Positions 1 to 7,275 of a stretch of DNA of 64,000 nt are shown here, piece after piece. This stretch comes from TMED14 sp038145075 (GTDB lineage: Bacteria > Bacteroidota > Bacteroidia > Flavobacteriales > Schleiferiaceae), in NCBI GenBank assembly GCA_038145075.1, contig JAYQOY010000003.1:3660-67659 (forward strand). The letters run 5' to 3'. The stretch's first letter is position 1; each line of letters opens with the position of its first letter. Position numbers and translations under genes: made by a program. Under the pieces are notes generated by a model. It was not told the origin of the DNA. It did not search any database and saw only the letters and a program-made list of their open reading frames with translations.

Positions 1-2
1 CC

Positions 3-326
3 ATTCGTCAAGCCATGTACCACTTGCTCCACCAAGGCAAAGGCGCCGTGTGGTCGGTTTACGGGGAAGGCAATCGGTTTTTAGCGGGTGCCTTCTTTGC
101 TTTTTCCGGGAATCGGGTGGTCTTGCTGTTCTCTGCGATTTCGGACGAAGGGCGTGAGACGCAGGCCATGGCGCATTTGCTGAATGAATTTTTAGTCTTT
201 GCGGCGGGGCGTTGGACCTATTTTGATTTTGAGGGCAGTGAGGCGCCTGGCTTAGCGCGGTTCTACGCCGGCTTTGGGGCCGAACTCCAGCCCTATCTAC
301 GCTACCAACGCTGGGCCCTCCTATGA
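3..326 (+). CDS. GNAT/FemAB-like acetyltransferase, C-terminal fragment
   Basis: This frame is already open at the first base, so the gene is cut by the window edge. The first ATG (15) is probably internal. The visible 108 residues have the look of the last part of a FemAB/GNAT-type acyltransferase common in Bacteroidota: a strand ending FSGNRVVLLFSAIS, a helix beginning ETQAMAHLLNEF, then WTYFDFEGS and FYAGFGAELQPYLRY. The fDFeGS..pglarFy..fGa pattern is typical of the acceptor-side beta strands of that fold. Substrate unknown. Its stop overlaps the ATG of the LysR gene by 4 nt (ATGA), so the two are probably co-transcribed. Confidence 0.6.
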   Translation: MRQAMYHLLHQGKGAVWSVYGEGNRFLAGAFFAFSGNRVVLLFSAISDEGRETQAMAHLLNEFLVFAAGRWTYFDFEGSEAPGLARFYAGFGAELQPYLRYQRWALL

Positions 327-1198
327 CGCTGACCCAACTGGAGTATTTCTTGGCCCTGGCAGAATTCCAGAGCTTCAGTCAAGCGGCCAAAGCCTGTGGG
401 GTGACGCAACCCACCTTAAGTGCACAGTTTCAGAAATTGGAGGAAGAGCTGGGCCATGCCTTGGTGGATCGAAAAGCACAACCCATGGCCTTGACGCCTA
501 TGGGGCAGTCTCTTTTAGGGCAAGCGCGCCAAACCCTCCAAAGTGCAGAGGGCATCAAACGTTTGGTGGATGATTTTGAGCACCCCGTGGTCGGCCGACT
601 TCGGTTGGGCATAGTGGCCCCTCTGGCGGGCATTCACGGGGCCGAATGGTATGCGGCGGTCCAAGCCGCCTGCCCTCACGTAGAGCTAGATCTCGTGGAG
701 GCGAATCCGGCCGACTTGCAGCAAGCCTTGCAGCAGGCTGAATTGGACGCGGTCCTCACGCAAAGTGAGGGCTGGACAGGGCAGGGGCAGACGACCGTCC
801 TCTTTCAAGAGGCATGGTGGGCCCTTGCGCCTAAGGAAGAGGCCCTCCTTCCTGCATGGTCGGATGGCCAAGCTTGGCTCATGGGGTCAGAGGCGCTCGC
901 GGCCACCCGATTTGCGCGTCTAAATGGGTGGAAGGCCCAGGCTGCTCCAGGCTTCCAGTCAGACTCGGTCTATGGACGCGCTTCCGTGGGAGCGCGCACG
1001 GGAAAGTGGGTACTCCTGAGTGAGTCGGAGCTTGAGCTGCTGCCTGCATGGATGCAAAAGCGGGCACGCCCTGTGCCTCATGCGCAAAGGAGCTTGATCT
1101 GGGTTCGCGGGCTGCACACGAAGAACGAGGCGGTACAAGAGCGCGTTCGGGTGGTTCTGGCGAGTAGAGTCTTGCCGGGGTTGCGTTCGGCTCAATAG
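323..1198 (+). CDS. LysR-family transcriptional regulator
   Basis: A 291-aa protein with the LysR layout. The N-terminal winged helix-turn-helix (residues about 1-60) includes the motif MTLTQLEYFLALAEFQSFSQ and the recognition-helix segment VTQPTLSAQ. A linker helix follows, then a periplasmic-binding-protein-like effector domain (about 90-285). The N-terminus is closest in style to OxyR/CysB-type members, but the redox cysteines of OxyR are not evident (the only cysteine in the first half is C25 in the HTH), so a peroxide-sensing role is not supported. The start overlaps the preceding acetyltransferase fragment. It converges on and overlaps by 7 nt the SLC13 transporter gene, which is not in the usual divergent position of a LysR target. 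Confidence 0.9.
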   Translation: MTLTQLEYFLALAEFQSFSQAAKACGVTQPTLSAQFQKLEEELGHALVDRKAQPMALTPMGQSLLGQARQTLQSAEGIKRLVDDFEHPVVGRLRLGIVAPLAGIHGAEWYAAVQAACPHVELDLVEANPADLQQALQQAELDAVLTQSEGWTGQGQTTVLFQEAWWALAPKEEALLPAWSDGQAWLMGSEALAATRFARLNGWKAQAAPGFQSDSVYGRASVGARTGKWVLLSESELELLPAWMQKRARPVPHAQRSLIWVRGLHTKNEAVQERVRVVLASRVLPGLRSAQ

Positions 1199-2562
1199 AG
1201 GAGCGAGATGGCGGCCCAGATGACGAGGGAGGCCAGTACATTCATCCAGAATCCGACGCGGGCCATATCGGCAATTCGAATTTTACCGGAGGTGAAGACG
1301 ATGGCATTTGGCGGGGTGGCCATGGGCAGCATGAAGGCACAACTCGCACCAACGGTGAGGGGGATGGCGAGCTGTTCGAAGGGTATGCCTTGGGCGGTCG
1401 AAACGGCCAATGCGATAGGTAGCATGCCGCTGACGAGGGCCATGTTGGAGAAAAGTTCCGTCGTCCACACTCCGAGGAGGGTGAAAACCAGTACCCAGAG
1501 GGTGGGCGGCCAGCCTTGCTGTCCGGAGGAAGCGAGTGATTCGAGCCAACCGGAGGCCTGCATACCTGCCGCTAAGGACATGCCGCCCCCAAAGAGGAGC
1601 AGGATGCCCCATTCGATTTTTTGGGCGTCTTCCCAGCGCAAAAGGGGCTGGCGGTGGGCGTCGCGGACGGCGAAGAGCAGGAGGGCGCCGGTGAGGCCTA
1701 CCCAGGTGTCTGTGAGTTGCAGATTTGGCAGCAGGGTCTGCAGCCAAGGGCGTGTCATCCAAGCGGTCGCTGTCAGCGTGAAAATGAGGGCCACGCGTTT
1801 TTCGCCGGAGGTCCAAGGCTCTGGTTGTGGCCATTCGACGTCGTGGAGGTCGACGCTGGGGAGGTTGCGGCGCAGCAGTAAAAATGCGAGCAGAAGTAAG
1901 ACGACAGCGATCGGGAAGATGCTCAGCGACCAGTCCAAGAAATAGACTTCTTCCCCGAGGGTTTGCTGTCGGAAGGCTGCGTACACGAGGTTGGGCGGGG
2001 TGCCGATGAGGGTTCCGATGCCGCCAAGGTTGGCGCCCCAGGCCATGCCGAGGAGAATGTTGCGTTCGAGCACGTCATTTTCGGTGGGGAGGTGGCGAAT
2101 CAAGGAGAGCGTCAGGGGAAGCATCATGACGGCCGTTGCGGTGTTGCTCATCCAAAGGCTCAAGAGAAAGGTCGCGGCCATCACGCCGGCGAGGACGCGG
2201 TGGGATTGGCTTCCAAATCGACGGAGGATGGCCAGGGCAAAGCGGCGGTGCAGCTGGTGGTGCTCGACACCACGGGCCAGCAAGAAGCCTCCTAAGAACA
2301 GGAAGATGAGGGGATGGCTGTAGGCGTTGGCCAGGGCGCTGGAATCCAGTACGCCAAAGCCCCCAAAGGTGAGAAGGGGTAGGAGGGCGGTAGCGGCAAG
2401 GGGAATGATCTCGGTGAACCACCACAGCAGCATCCACAGGGTGCTGCCCAGGACTACGCCTTGCTGGTTAGACCATCCCAGGGGCCCGCTCAAGGCTTGG
2501 GCAGCGAAAAAGAACAGCGGGCCGGCGAGGAGGACGGCGGTCTTTCGGATATTTGGGGCCAT
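1192..2562 (-). CDS. SLC13/DASS-family anion:sodium symporter
   Basis: A 456-aa polytopic inner-membrane protein with about 11-12 hydrophobic segments. Two DASS signatures are visible: SNTATAVMMLPL (residues about 120-131) and GTLIGTPPNLVYA, with a second repeat-like ATPPNAIVF near the C-terminus. These SNT/PPN loops bind sodium and the dicarboxylate or sulfate substrate in the family. The exact anion cannot be told from sequence. The ATG at 2562 overlaps the ATG of divergent rdgB (CATG), and the next Met is inside the first membrane segments, so this start is the best available. The 3' end overlaps the LysR gene. Confidence 0.88.
   Translation of the reverse strand: MAPNIRKTAVLLAGPLFFFAAQALSGPLGWSNQQGVVLGSTLWMLLWWFTEIIPLAATALLPLLTFGGFGVLDSSALANAYSHPLIFLFLGGFLLARGVEHHQLHRRFALAILRRFGSQSHRVLAGVMAATFLLSLWMSNTATAVMMLPLTLSLIRHLPTENDVLERNILLGMAWGANLGGIGTLIGTPPNLVYAAFRQQTLGEEVYFLDWSLSIFPIAVVLLLLAFLLLRRNLPSVDLHDVEWPQPEPWTSGEKRVALIFTLTATAWMTRPWLQTLLPNLQLTDTWVGLTGALLLFAVRDAHRQPLLRWEDAQKIEWGILLLFGGGMSLAAGMQASGWLESLASSGQQGWPPTLWVLVFTLLGVWTTELFSNMALVSGMLPIALAVSTAQGIPFEQLAIPLTVGASCAFMLPMATPPNAIVFTSGKIRIADMARVGFWMNVLASLVIWAAISLLY
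2548..2555 (+). promoter_or_regulatory. Candidate -7 box for rdgB
   Basis: GATATTTG matches the Bacteroidota -7 consensus TAnnTTTG except for the first base and ends 5 nt before the rdgB ATG. It lies inside the start of the divergent SLC13 gene. Confidence 0.4.
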
Positions 2563-3136
2563 GGAATGGGTCTTAGCTACGCAGAATCAAAACAAAGTAA
2601 AGGAAATTAAAGCCGCCTTGCCGCCGGACTGGGAGGTTCGAACGGCCGTAGAAGCAGGTATTGTAGAGGAATTGCCAGAAACCGGGTCGACGCTGGAAGA
2701 AAATGCGGTTCAAAAAGCCACCTTTCTACAGCAAACGGTGGGCGGAATGGCGCTTTCGGATGACTCAGGATTGGAGGTGCTTGCGTTGGGGGGTGCGCCG
2801 GGGGTGCATTCGGCCCGATATGCGGGTCCCCAGAAGGACGATGCGGACAACCGTCGAAAGCTACTGGAGGATTTGCAAGGCGTTGTAGACCGTCGCGCAC
2901 GCTTCAAGACCGTATTGGCCTGGGCCACGGAGTCCGAGGTAAAGACCTTTGAAGGGGAAGTCTGGGGGCAAATTCTACACGAGGAGCGCGGCAGTGGGGG
3001 ATTCGGCTACGATGCCCTCTTTGTGCCTAACGAAGGGGACGGCCGAACCTTTGCGGAGATGTCCTTAGACGAAAAGAAAGCCCTCAGCCACCGGAGCAGA
3101 GCATTGGCCCATTGGCGGGAAGCACTAGGCCTCTGA
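2561..3136 (+). CDS. rdgB: XTP/dITP diphosphatase (HAM1/RdgB)
   Basis: A 191-aa enzyme of the Ham1/RdgB family, which removes deaminated purine nucleotides (dITP, XTP) from the pool. Visible are the opening VLATQNQNKVKEI (substrate loop), ETGSTLEENAVQKA, the metal/catalytic region ALSDDSGLEVLALGGAPGVH followed by SARYAG, GSGGFGYDALF and the C-terminal KKALSHRSRA. Length is normal. The family N-terminus fixes the start at the ATG at 2561; a longer upstream reading frame exists but lies antisense to the SLC13 gene. The C-terminus overlaps rsmD by 12 nt. Confidence 0.96.
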   Translation: MEWVLATQNQNKVKEIKAALPPDWEVRTAVEAGIVEELPETGSTLEENAVQKATFLQQTVGGMALSDDSGLEVLALGGAPGVHSARYAGPQKDDADNRRKLLEDLQGVVDRRARFKTVLAWATESEVKTFEGEVWGQILHEERGSGGFGYDALFVPNEGDGRTFAEMSLDEKKALSHRSRALAHWREALGL

Positions 3137-3676
3137 GTCTTTGAGTGCCTCTACACTGAAGTAGCTGAAGTGTACGCTGCCGTAGCGACGGCTGTCGAAG
3201 CAGGCAGGGTGGTCGCTGAAGGAGTGGTCCACGCTGTGTTCCAAAACAAAGAGCCCATCGGCGGGCAGTTTGTCCAGGGCCAATCCGATCAATGCGGGGT
3301 AGTCCGAATAGTCGTAGGGGGGGTCCGCAAAAATGAAGTCCCATCGCTGCGGGTTTCGCTGTAGGTAGCGGGGAACGTCCGAAAGCACGGTCTTAATGCC
3401 CGTGTAGCGCAGCTGGTCAGCGGTCTTGTCGATGAATTTCAAACAATCGCGGAAGGAATCGACCGACGTGACATCTGGACACCCGCGCGAGGCCATTTCG
3501 TAGCTAATGTTGCCCGTTCCGGCAAAGAGATCAAGCGCGCGCACCTCTGCCCAGTCGAGGTAGTTCTCCACCACATTGAAGAGGCCTTCTTTGGCCATAT
3601 CCGTGGTAGGACGGACGGGAAGGTTTTTGGGGGCCACGAGGAATTTTCCTCGGTTCTTTCCGCGAATGATACGCAT
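3125..3676 (-). CDS. rsmD: 16S rRNA (guanine(966)-N2)-methyltransferase RsmD
   Basis: A 183-aa Rossmann-fold methyltransferase that methylates G966 of 16S rRNA in the small subunit. The N-terminal MRIIRGKNRGKFL and RPTTDMAKEGLFN are the RsmD signature, followed by the SAM-binding motif LDLFAGTGNISYE (about 49-61) and the catalytic FADPPYDYSDY (DPPY). It is about the usual length. The ATG shares one base with the stop of the upstream DUF3822 gene (TAATG), showing translational coupling in a three-gene minus-strand operon. Confidence 0.95.
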   Translation of the reverse strand: MRIIRGKNRGKFLVAPKNLPVRPTTDMAKEGLFNVVENYLDWAEVRALDLFAGTGNISYEMASRGCPDVTSVDSFRDCLKFIDKTADQLRYTGIKTVLSDVPRYLQRNPQRWDFIFADPPYDYSDYPALIGLALDKLPADGLFVLEHSVDHSFSDHPACFDSRRYGSVHFSYFSVEALKDSEA

Positions 3677-4392
3677 TAGTGCAAAGGAGCTAGAGCCGTG
3701 AGTGCCGACCAGGGGTGGGAGGCCGACGTGTCAATTTTCTCCACAAATGGGCGAAGCGACTCCCAGCATGCTTCGTCTGCGTCGCCTTCCCAAAGCAAAG
3801 GAACGTGTTGGGCGGGCAAGTGGCACTGATCGTAGAAGAGCATACACGCGTAGGCCGCATCTTGGGGGGTCTGTGCTGGAAATAGGTTGTGCGCCAAGAG
3901 GCGTCCATTTTGTACAGCGGCAATTTCCAAACGCTGCCCCAAGCGGTAGACATGAACAGCATCGCGTTTCGCCAAGGGGCTGAGCCAGCGCTGTGCGTTC
4001 ACGGCCATGAGGGGTTGGGCCTCGGGGGGTGTTTGGGCCGAAAAGCGGTAATACAGCTCCATGCCGCGTTCTAAGCGGTACGATTCCCAGTCGCTTCCCT
4101 GCGGATCCAAAGGCCGAATCCAGGCGTCAGGGGCGTCCACCCAATCTGCCGGAAACCAGGCCGCAAAGGCTTCCTCGCCAAAGAGGTGCACAGCGGCAAA
4201 CGAAGGGCTGGCGGATTGACGCCAAGCAGACGCTTCTTCCACCGAAAGGCTCAGGGCTGCTCCCAAGGGTTTCTGCGTTTTGGCGTCGATGGCGACGAAG
4301 TGTACCCCATCCGCACCGAAACTCATTAAAACGACAGAATCCTCCGGAGAGGATTCTGTTTTAGGGAAAAATGCCCAAGAGGTGGGCCACAT
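3676..4392 (-). CDS. DUF3822 family protein
   Basis: A 238-aa protein of the Bacteroidota-restricted DUF3822 family, habitually found just before rsmD; the fold is thought to be actin-like ATPase related, but no function is established. No nucleotide motif is obvious to the eye. The ATG at 4392 (MWPTSWAFF) is preferred because it lies just after the upstream stop (TAATATG); a GTG at 4410 would add six residues. Signs of an operon: 1-nt gap to the upstream gene and 1-nt overlap with rsmD. Confidence 0.8.
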   Translation of the reverse strand: MWPTSWAFFPKTESSPEDSVVLMSFGADGVHFVAIDAKTQKPLGAALSLSVEEASAWRQSASPSFAAVHLFGEEAFAAWFPADWVDAPDAWIRPLDPQGSDWESYRLERGMELYYRFSAQTPPEAQPLMAVNAQRWLSPLAKRDAVHVYRLGQRLEIAAVQNGRLLAHNLFPAQTPQDAAYACMLFYDQCHLPAQHVPLLWEGDADEACWESLRPFVEKIDTSASHPWSALTALAPLH

Positions 4393-4393
4393 A

Positions 4394-5032
4394 TTACTTC
4401 CAGTTACCACTGAGGGTGGGTTCCGTGAGTGAACCTACAATCAACGCATCGATGCGCAGGTTCTTGATGTAGGCTTTGTAATCGTCGTAGATGTCGGCGA
4501 AGAAACGCGTATTGGGGGCGATAATTTCAAAGACCTGAACACGAACACCGTTGCGGTCCACATAGCCTGTAGCCATCTTAAACTGCGCCGTATCGTCCGT
4601 GTAGGGGATGAACCGGAGGGCGCCAAAGTCCAAATCTTCGGAGAACAAGTCAGGATTCTTGCGAATCAACTTGTCTTTCGCGGAGGTTTGACCAATGATG
4701 CGGTAGATGATGGTGTCCTTCAACATGTCTGTCTGGTACACCTTGTTGTAGGCCATGAAGGACGAATCTTTGCGCTCAATGATGTTCACTTGAGCGTTTT
4801 CCAAGAAGGGAATCAATTCGTCGAAGGTGCTCGCGTACTTGCCGTATTCGTCTTTGAAGATGAGCTGCGCCTCGCGCAATTGCTCTAAACGCTCCGTTAC
4901 TGCGCTGTAACGCTTTTCTTTAATCCCAGAGAACTCAATGGGTTCCATGATGATGCGGTAGATGCGGTAGGTCAGGACCACGGCTACAACGCCGAGAGCT
5001 ATGCGCAAGTAAAGAATGGTACGTGCCGTCAT
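4394..5032 (-). CDS. Conserved membrane-anchored protein, pseudopilin-like N-terminal region
   Basis: A 212-aa protein with one N-terminal membrane segment (ILYLRIALGVVAVVLTYRIY) followed by a helix and the stretch REAQLIFKDEYGKYASTFDE. This pattern (long hydrophobic helix, then REAQ...YGKYASTFDELI) resembles type II secretion/pilin-like proteins, and the rest would lie in the periplasm. No enzyme motif is seen. Start: a TTG at 5053 gives seven extra residues, but the ATG at 5032 lies 18 nt behind a good -7 box that overlaps the TTG start, so the ATG is chosen. It heads the DUF3822-rsmD operon. Function unknown. Confidence 0.7.
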   Translation of the reverse strand: MTARTILYLRIALGVVAVVLTYRIYRIIMEPIEFSGIKEKRYSAVTERLEQLREAQLIFKDEYGKYASTFDELIPFLENAQVNIIERKDSSFMAYNKVYQTDMLKDTIIYRIIGQTSAKDKLIRKNPDLFSEDLDFGALRFIPYTDDTAQFKMATGYVDRNGVRVQVFEIIAPNTRFFADIYDDYKAYIKNLRIDALIVGSLTEPTLSGNWK

Positions 5033-5050
5033 GATAAAAAGTTTGCGTGC

Positions 5051-5058
5051 CAAAACTA
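5051..5058 (-). promoter_or_regulatory. -7 promoter box of the membrane protein-DUF3822-rsmD operon
   Basis: Reads TAGTTTTG on the minus strand, a full match to TAnnTTTG, 18 nt before the ATG at 5032. Its position rules out the longer TTG start of the gene. Confidence 0.6.
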
Positions 5059-5092
5059 TGAAATTTTACCTTGCGGCCTTGCATCCTTGCCT

Positions 5093-6508
5093 GTGAATTC
5101 CGACCAAATCCTTGAAATTCTTCGGAATGCGTTTCCGGCCGAGCCTACGGACGATCAAAGTCGTGCGATTGAGGCCCTGACGAGCTATTTGCTAGAGGAT
5201 TCTTCAGAGCGATTGTTCATCCTCAAGGGCTACGCGGGGACGGGAAAAACGACCTTGATGCGCGCCTTGGCGCGCTCCGCATCCAGCCTCGGCCTGAAGG
5301 CCGTGCTGGCGGCGCCGACGGGTCGCGCCGCCAAGGTCCTTCAGGGCCAGCTCCAGCGCCGAGCCTACACCTTGCACCGCATGCTCTACCTCACCGTTCG
5401 ATCCCCGGAGGGCGGGTACAAACGCATCAAGCGCGAAAACAAAGTCAAGCGGGGACTCTTCATTGTGGACGAGGCGTCCATGCTGGGAGACAGTGGGGAG
5501 GCAGGGCACCTCCTAGAGGATTTACTCGCATTTGTTCGGAATGGAACCGACTGCCGATTGCTCTTGGTTGGGGACGAAGCCCAGCTGCCTCCGGTGGGGC
5601 AATCCTTCAGTCCCGCGTTGCAGCCTCGGCACCTTCGGGACTCCTACGGTTGGAAAATCAGAGGCGCTGCCTTGCAGGAAGTGATGCGCCAGGCGGTAGA
5701 CTCAGGAATTCTGCGCAATGCCACGGCGCTCCGAGCAGCTTTGCAACTGGACTCCCCGGTTTTCCCCGCTCTGCGGCGTGCCGCCGATGTTCATCGCTTA
5801 GTCGATGCCCACGAGGTTTTTGAGGCCTTGGAAACCGCTTTTGCGGGGCATGAAAACGATTCGGTCGTCATCACGCGCAGCAACAAACGCGCCGTGGCCT
5901 ACAACCGCCAAATCCGAGGCCGCCTGCTTTGGCGCGAAGAAATCATCAACGCGGGGGACAAGGTCATGGTGGTCCAAAACAACGAACGCTGGATGGACCC
6001 CGATGACCCCGTCGGCTTTGTGGCCAACGGCGATCAGTTTGAAGTGCTGAGCTGGCGCAACGAAGAGGAGCGCTACGGGCTGCGCTTTGCCGATGCCACC
6101 TTGCGTTGGCTGGACCGGGACGAAGCCCCCAATCTGGAGGCTAAGGTCTTGCTGGATGTGCTGGATTCGGAAACGGCTCGCCTGCCCGAGCAGGACCTCA
6201 AACGCATCCAACAAGGGGCCTACGCGGAAGCCGAAGAACTGCCCAAATCCAAGCGCGCCACCTACCTGCGCGAGCACGACTACCTCCATGCCTTGCAGCT
6301 CAAATTTGCTTACGCGCTCACGGGCCACAAGTCCCAAGGCGGTCAGTGGGCCCATGTATTTGTCGAGTGGCCCTACACGGAGGAGACGGGCGATGCCGAT
6401 TTTTTGCGCTGGATGTACACGGCCATGACCCGCGCGCAGGAGCAGCTCTATTTGATTGGATTTCCGGACGCTACTTTTGCCGCTTCTGATGACGCACCTC
6501 TTCTTTGA
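5093..6508 (+). CDS. RecD-like superfamily 1 ATP-dependent DNA helicase
   Basis: About 471 aa. Walker A is GYAGTGKTTLM (residues about 44-54), followed by APTGRAAKVL (motif Ia), the DEAS Walker B in FIVDEASMLGD, GDEAQLPPVG (motif III) and the UvrD-like C-terminal motif ALTGHKSQGGQW (motif V) near residue 415. This is the single-subunit RecD/AAA_30 helicase widespread in Bacteroidota, not part of a RecBCD complex; DNA repair or processing is likely. Start codon is uncertain: GTG 5093 or TTG 5087; no ATG is available in frame. The end overlaps the next gene by 20 nt. Confidence 0.88.
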   Translation: MNSDQILEILRNAFPAEPTDDQSRAIEALTSYLLEDSSERLFILKGYAGTGKTTLMRALARSASSLGLKAVLAAPTGRAAKVLQGQLQRRAYTLHRMLYLTVRSPEGGYKRIKRENKVKRGLFIVDEASMLGDSGEAGHLLEDLLAFVRNGTDCRLLLVGDEAQLPPVGQSFSPALQPRHLRDSYGWKIRGAALQEVMRQAVDSGILRNATALRAALQLDSPVFPALRRAADVHRLVDAHEVFEALETAFAGHENDSVVITRSNKRAVAYNRQIRGRLLWREEIINAGDKVMVVQNNERWMDPDDPVGFVANGDQFEVLSWRNEEERYGLRFADATLRWLDRDEAPNLEAKVLLDVLDSETARLPEQDLKRIQQGAYAEAEELPKSKRATYLREHDYLHALQLKFAYALTGHKSQGGQWAHVFVEWPYTEETGDADFLRWMYTAMTRAQEQLYLIGFPDATFAASDDAPLL

Positions 6509-7211
6509 TTTGGACCGAACGCTCTGGCACCACGAGGCGAATTGCGCCGATGTGCTGGCCGAATTTTGTTCCGAATTCCCCGCGCTTCAGCACCTCGACC
6601 CGGTGCACCTCGCGCAGCGCTACCAAGTCATCAACGACGGTTTGTGGGACATCATCCAAGAGGCGGGCTACGGGGTGGACTACGTTCGGAACCGTCGCTT
6701 TCCCCAACTCTTGCAGGAGCTCGTACCCGAACTCCCCACCAAGGAGCGCCGAGATCTCGCGGACGCGCTGGAGCTGGCCTTCACGCAGCGCACGCCCAAC
6801 CGGGGAGCCACCTATCCCGCGGTCGCTGAAACCCTGCGGACACTGAAGGCAGCAGGCTACGGTCTGCACGTCCTCACCAACGGCGTAACCAGTTCCCAGG
6901 ACCGCAAAATCGCGGCCATGGGCCTCTCCGAGGTCATCGATACGGTCACTACCTCCGATGCCTCCGCGTCCTACAAACCGGATCGTGGAATTTTCACCTA
7001 CGCCATGCGCTTGGCGGGCTGCCAGCCCGATGCAGCCGTGATGATTGGCGATTCGCGCCTCCGCGATGTGGGAGGAGGCAAGGCCGCTGGCATGCGGACG
7101 CTCTGGTTTGAGGCCCCGGATGCGCTGCCCCCCGACGGCGACGCCGAGCCCGACGGCACCTTCCAGCACTTCGCCGAACTTCCCGACGCCCTCCGCCGCA
7201 TCGGGGCCTGA
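6489..7211 (+). CDS. HAD-family hydrolase, YjjG-type nucleotidase
   Basis: A 240-aa haloacid-dehalogenase phosphatase. Motif I is FFDLDRTLWHH (residues 4-14; nucleophile D6, acid D8), motif II is VLTNG, motif III is the lysine in ASYKPDRGIF, and motif IV is MIGDSRLRDVGGGKAAGM. The all-alpha cap and overall pattern match the YjjG group, 5'-nucleotidases that act on non-canonical pyrimidine nucleotides; substrate is inferred. Start at ATG 6489 puts motif I at residue 4, as in the family, and overlaps the helicase gene by 20 nt, so the genes are probably coupled. Confidence 0.85.
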   Translation: MTHLFFDLDRTLWHHEANCADVLAEFCSEFPALQHLDPVHLAQRYQVINDGLWDIIQEAGYGVDYVRNRRFPQLLQELVPELPTKERRDLADALELAFTQRTPNRGATYPAVAETLRTLKAAGYGLHVLTNGVTSSQDRKIAAMGLSEVIDTVTTSDASASYKPDRGIFTYAMRLAGCQPDAAVMIGDSRLRDVGGGKAAGMRTLWFEAPDALPPDGDAEPDGTFQHFAELPDALRRIGA

Positions 7212-7220
7212 ATTGCGCGT

Positions 7221-7257
7221 TTGGCGCGCCAAGGGCAGGCCTCGGCCTGTATCTTTG
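7221..7257 (+). promoter_or_regulatory. icmF-like gene promoter with two palindromes
   Basis: A perfect -7 box TATCTTTG (7250-7257) lies 18 nt before the ATG. Directly upstream are two inverted repeats: TTGGCGCGCCAA (7221-7232) and CAGGCC-TC-GGCCTG (7236-7249), the second abutting the box. They are placed where a repressor or activator would act. Confidence 0.55.
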
Positions 7258-7275
7258 CGGGAAAGGCTCAATTTT

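Noticed and set aside
2327..2560. N-terminal extension of rdgB
   Set aside because: The Ham1/RdgB family begins at MEWVLATQN; the extension lies antisense to the SLC13 gene.
7045..7275. N-terminal extension of the IcmF-like protein
   Set aside because: It overlaps the HAD gene in another frame and would place the promoter inside the protein; the family starts at MVNATPYVPINC.
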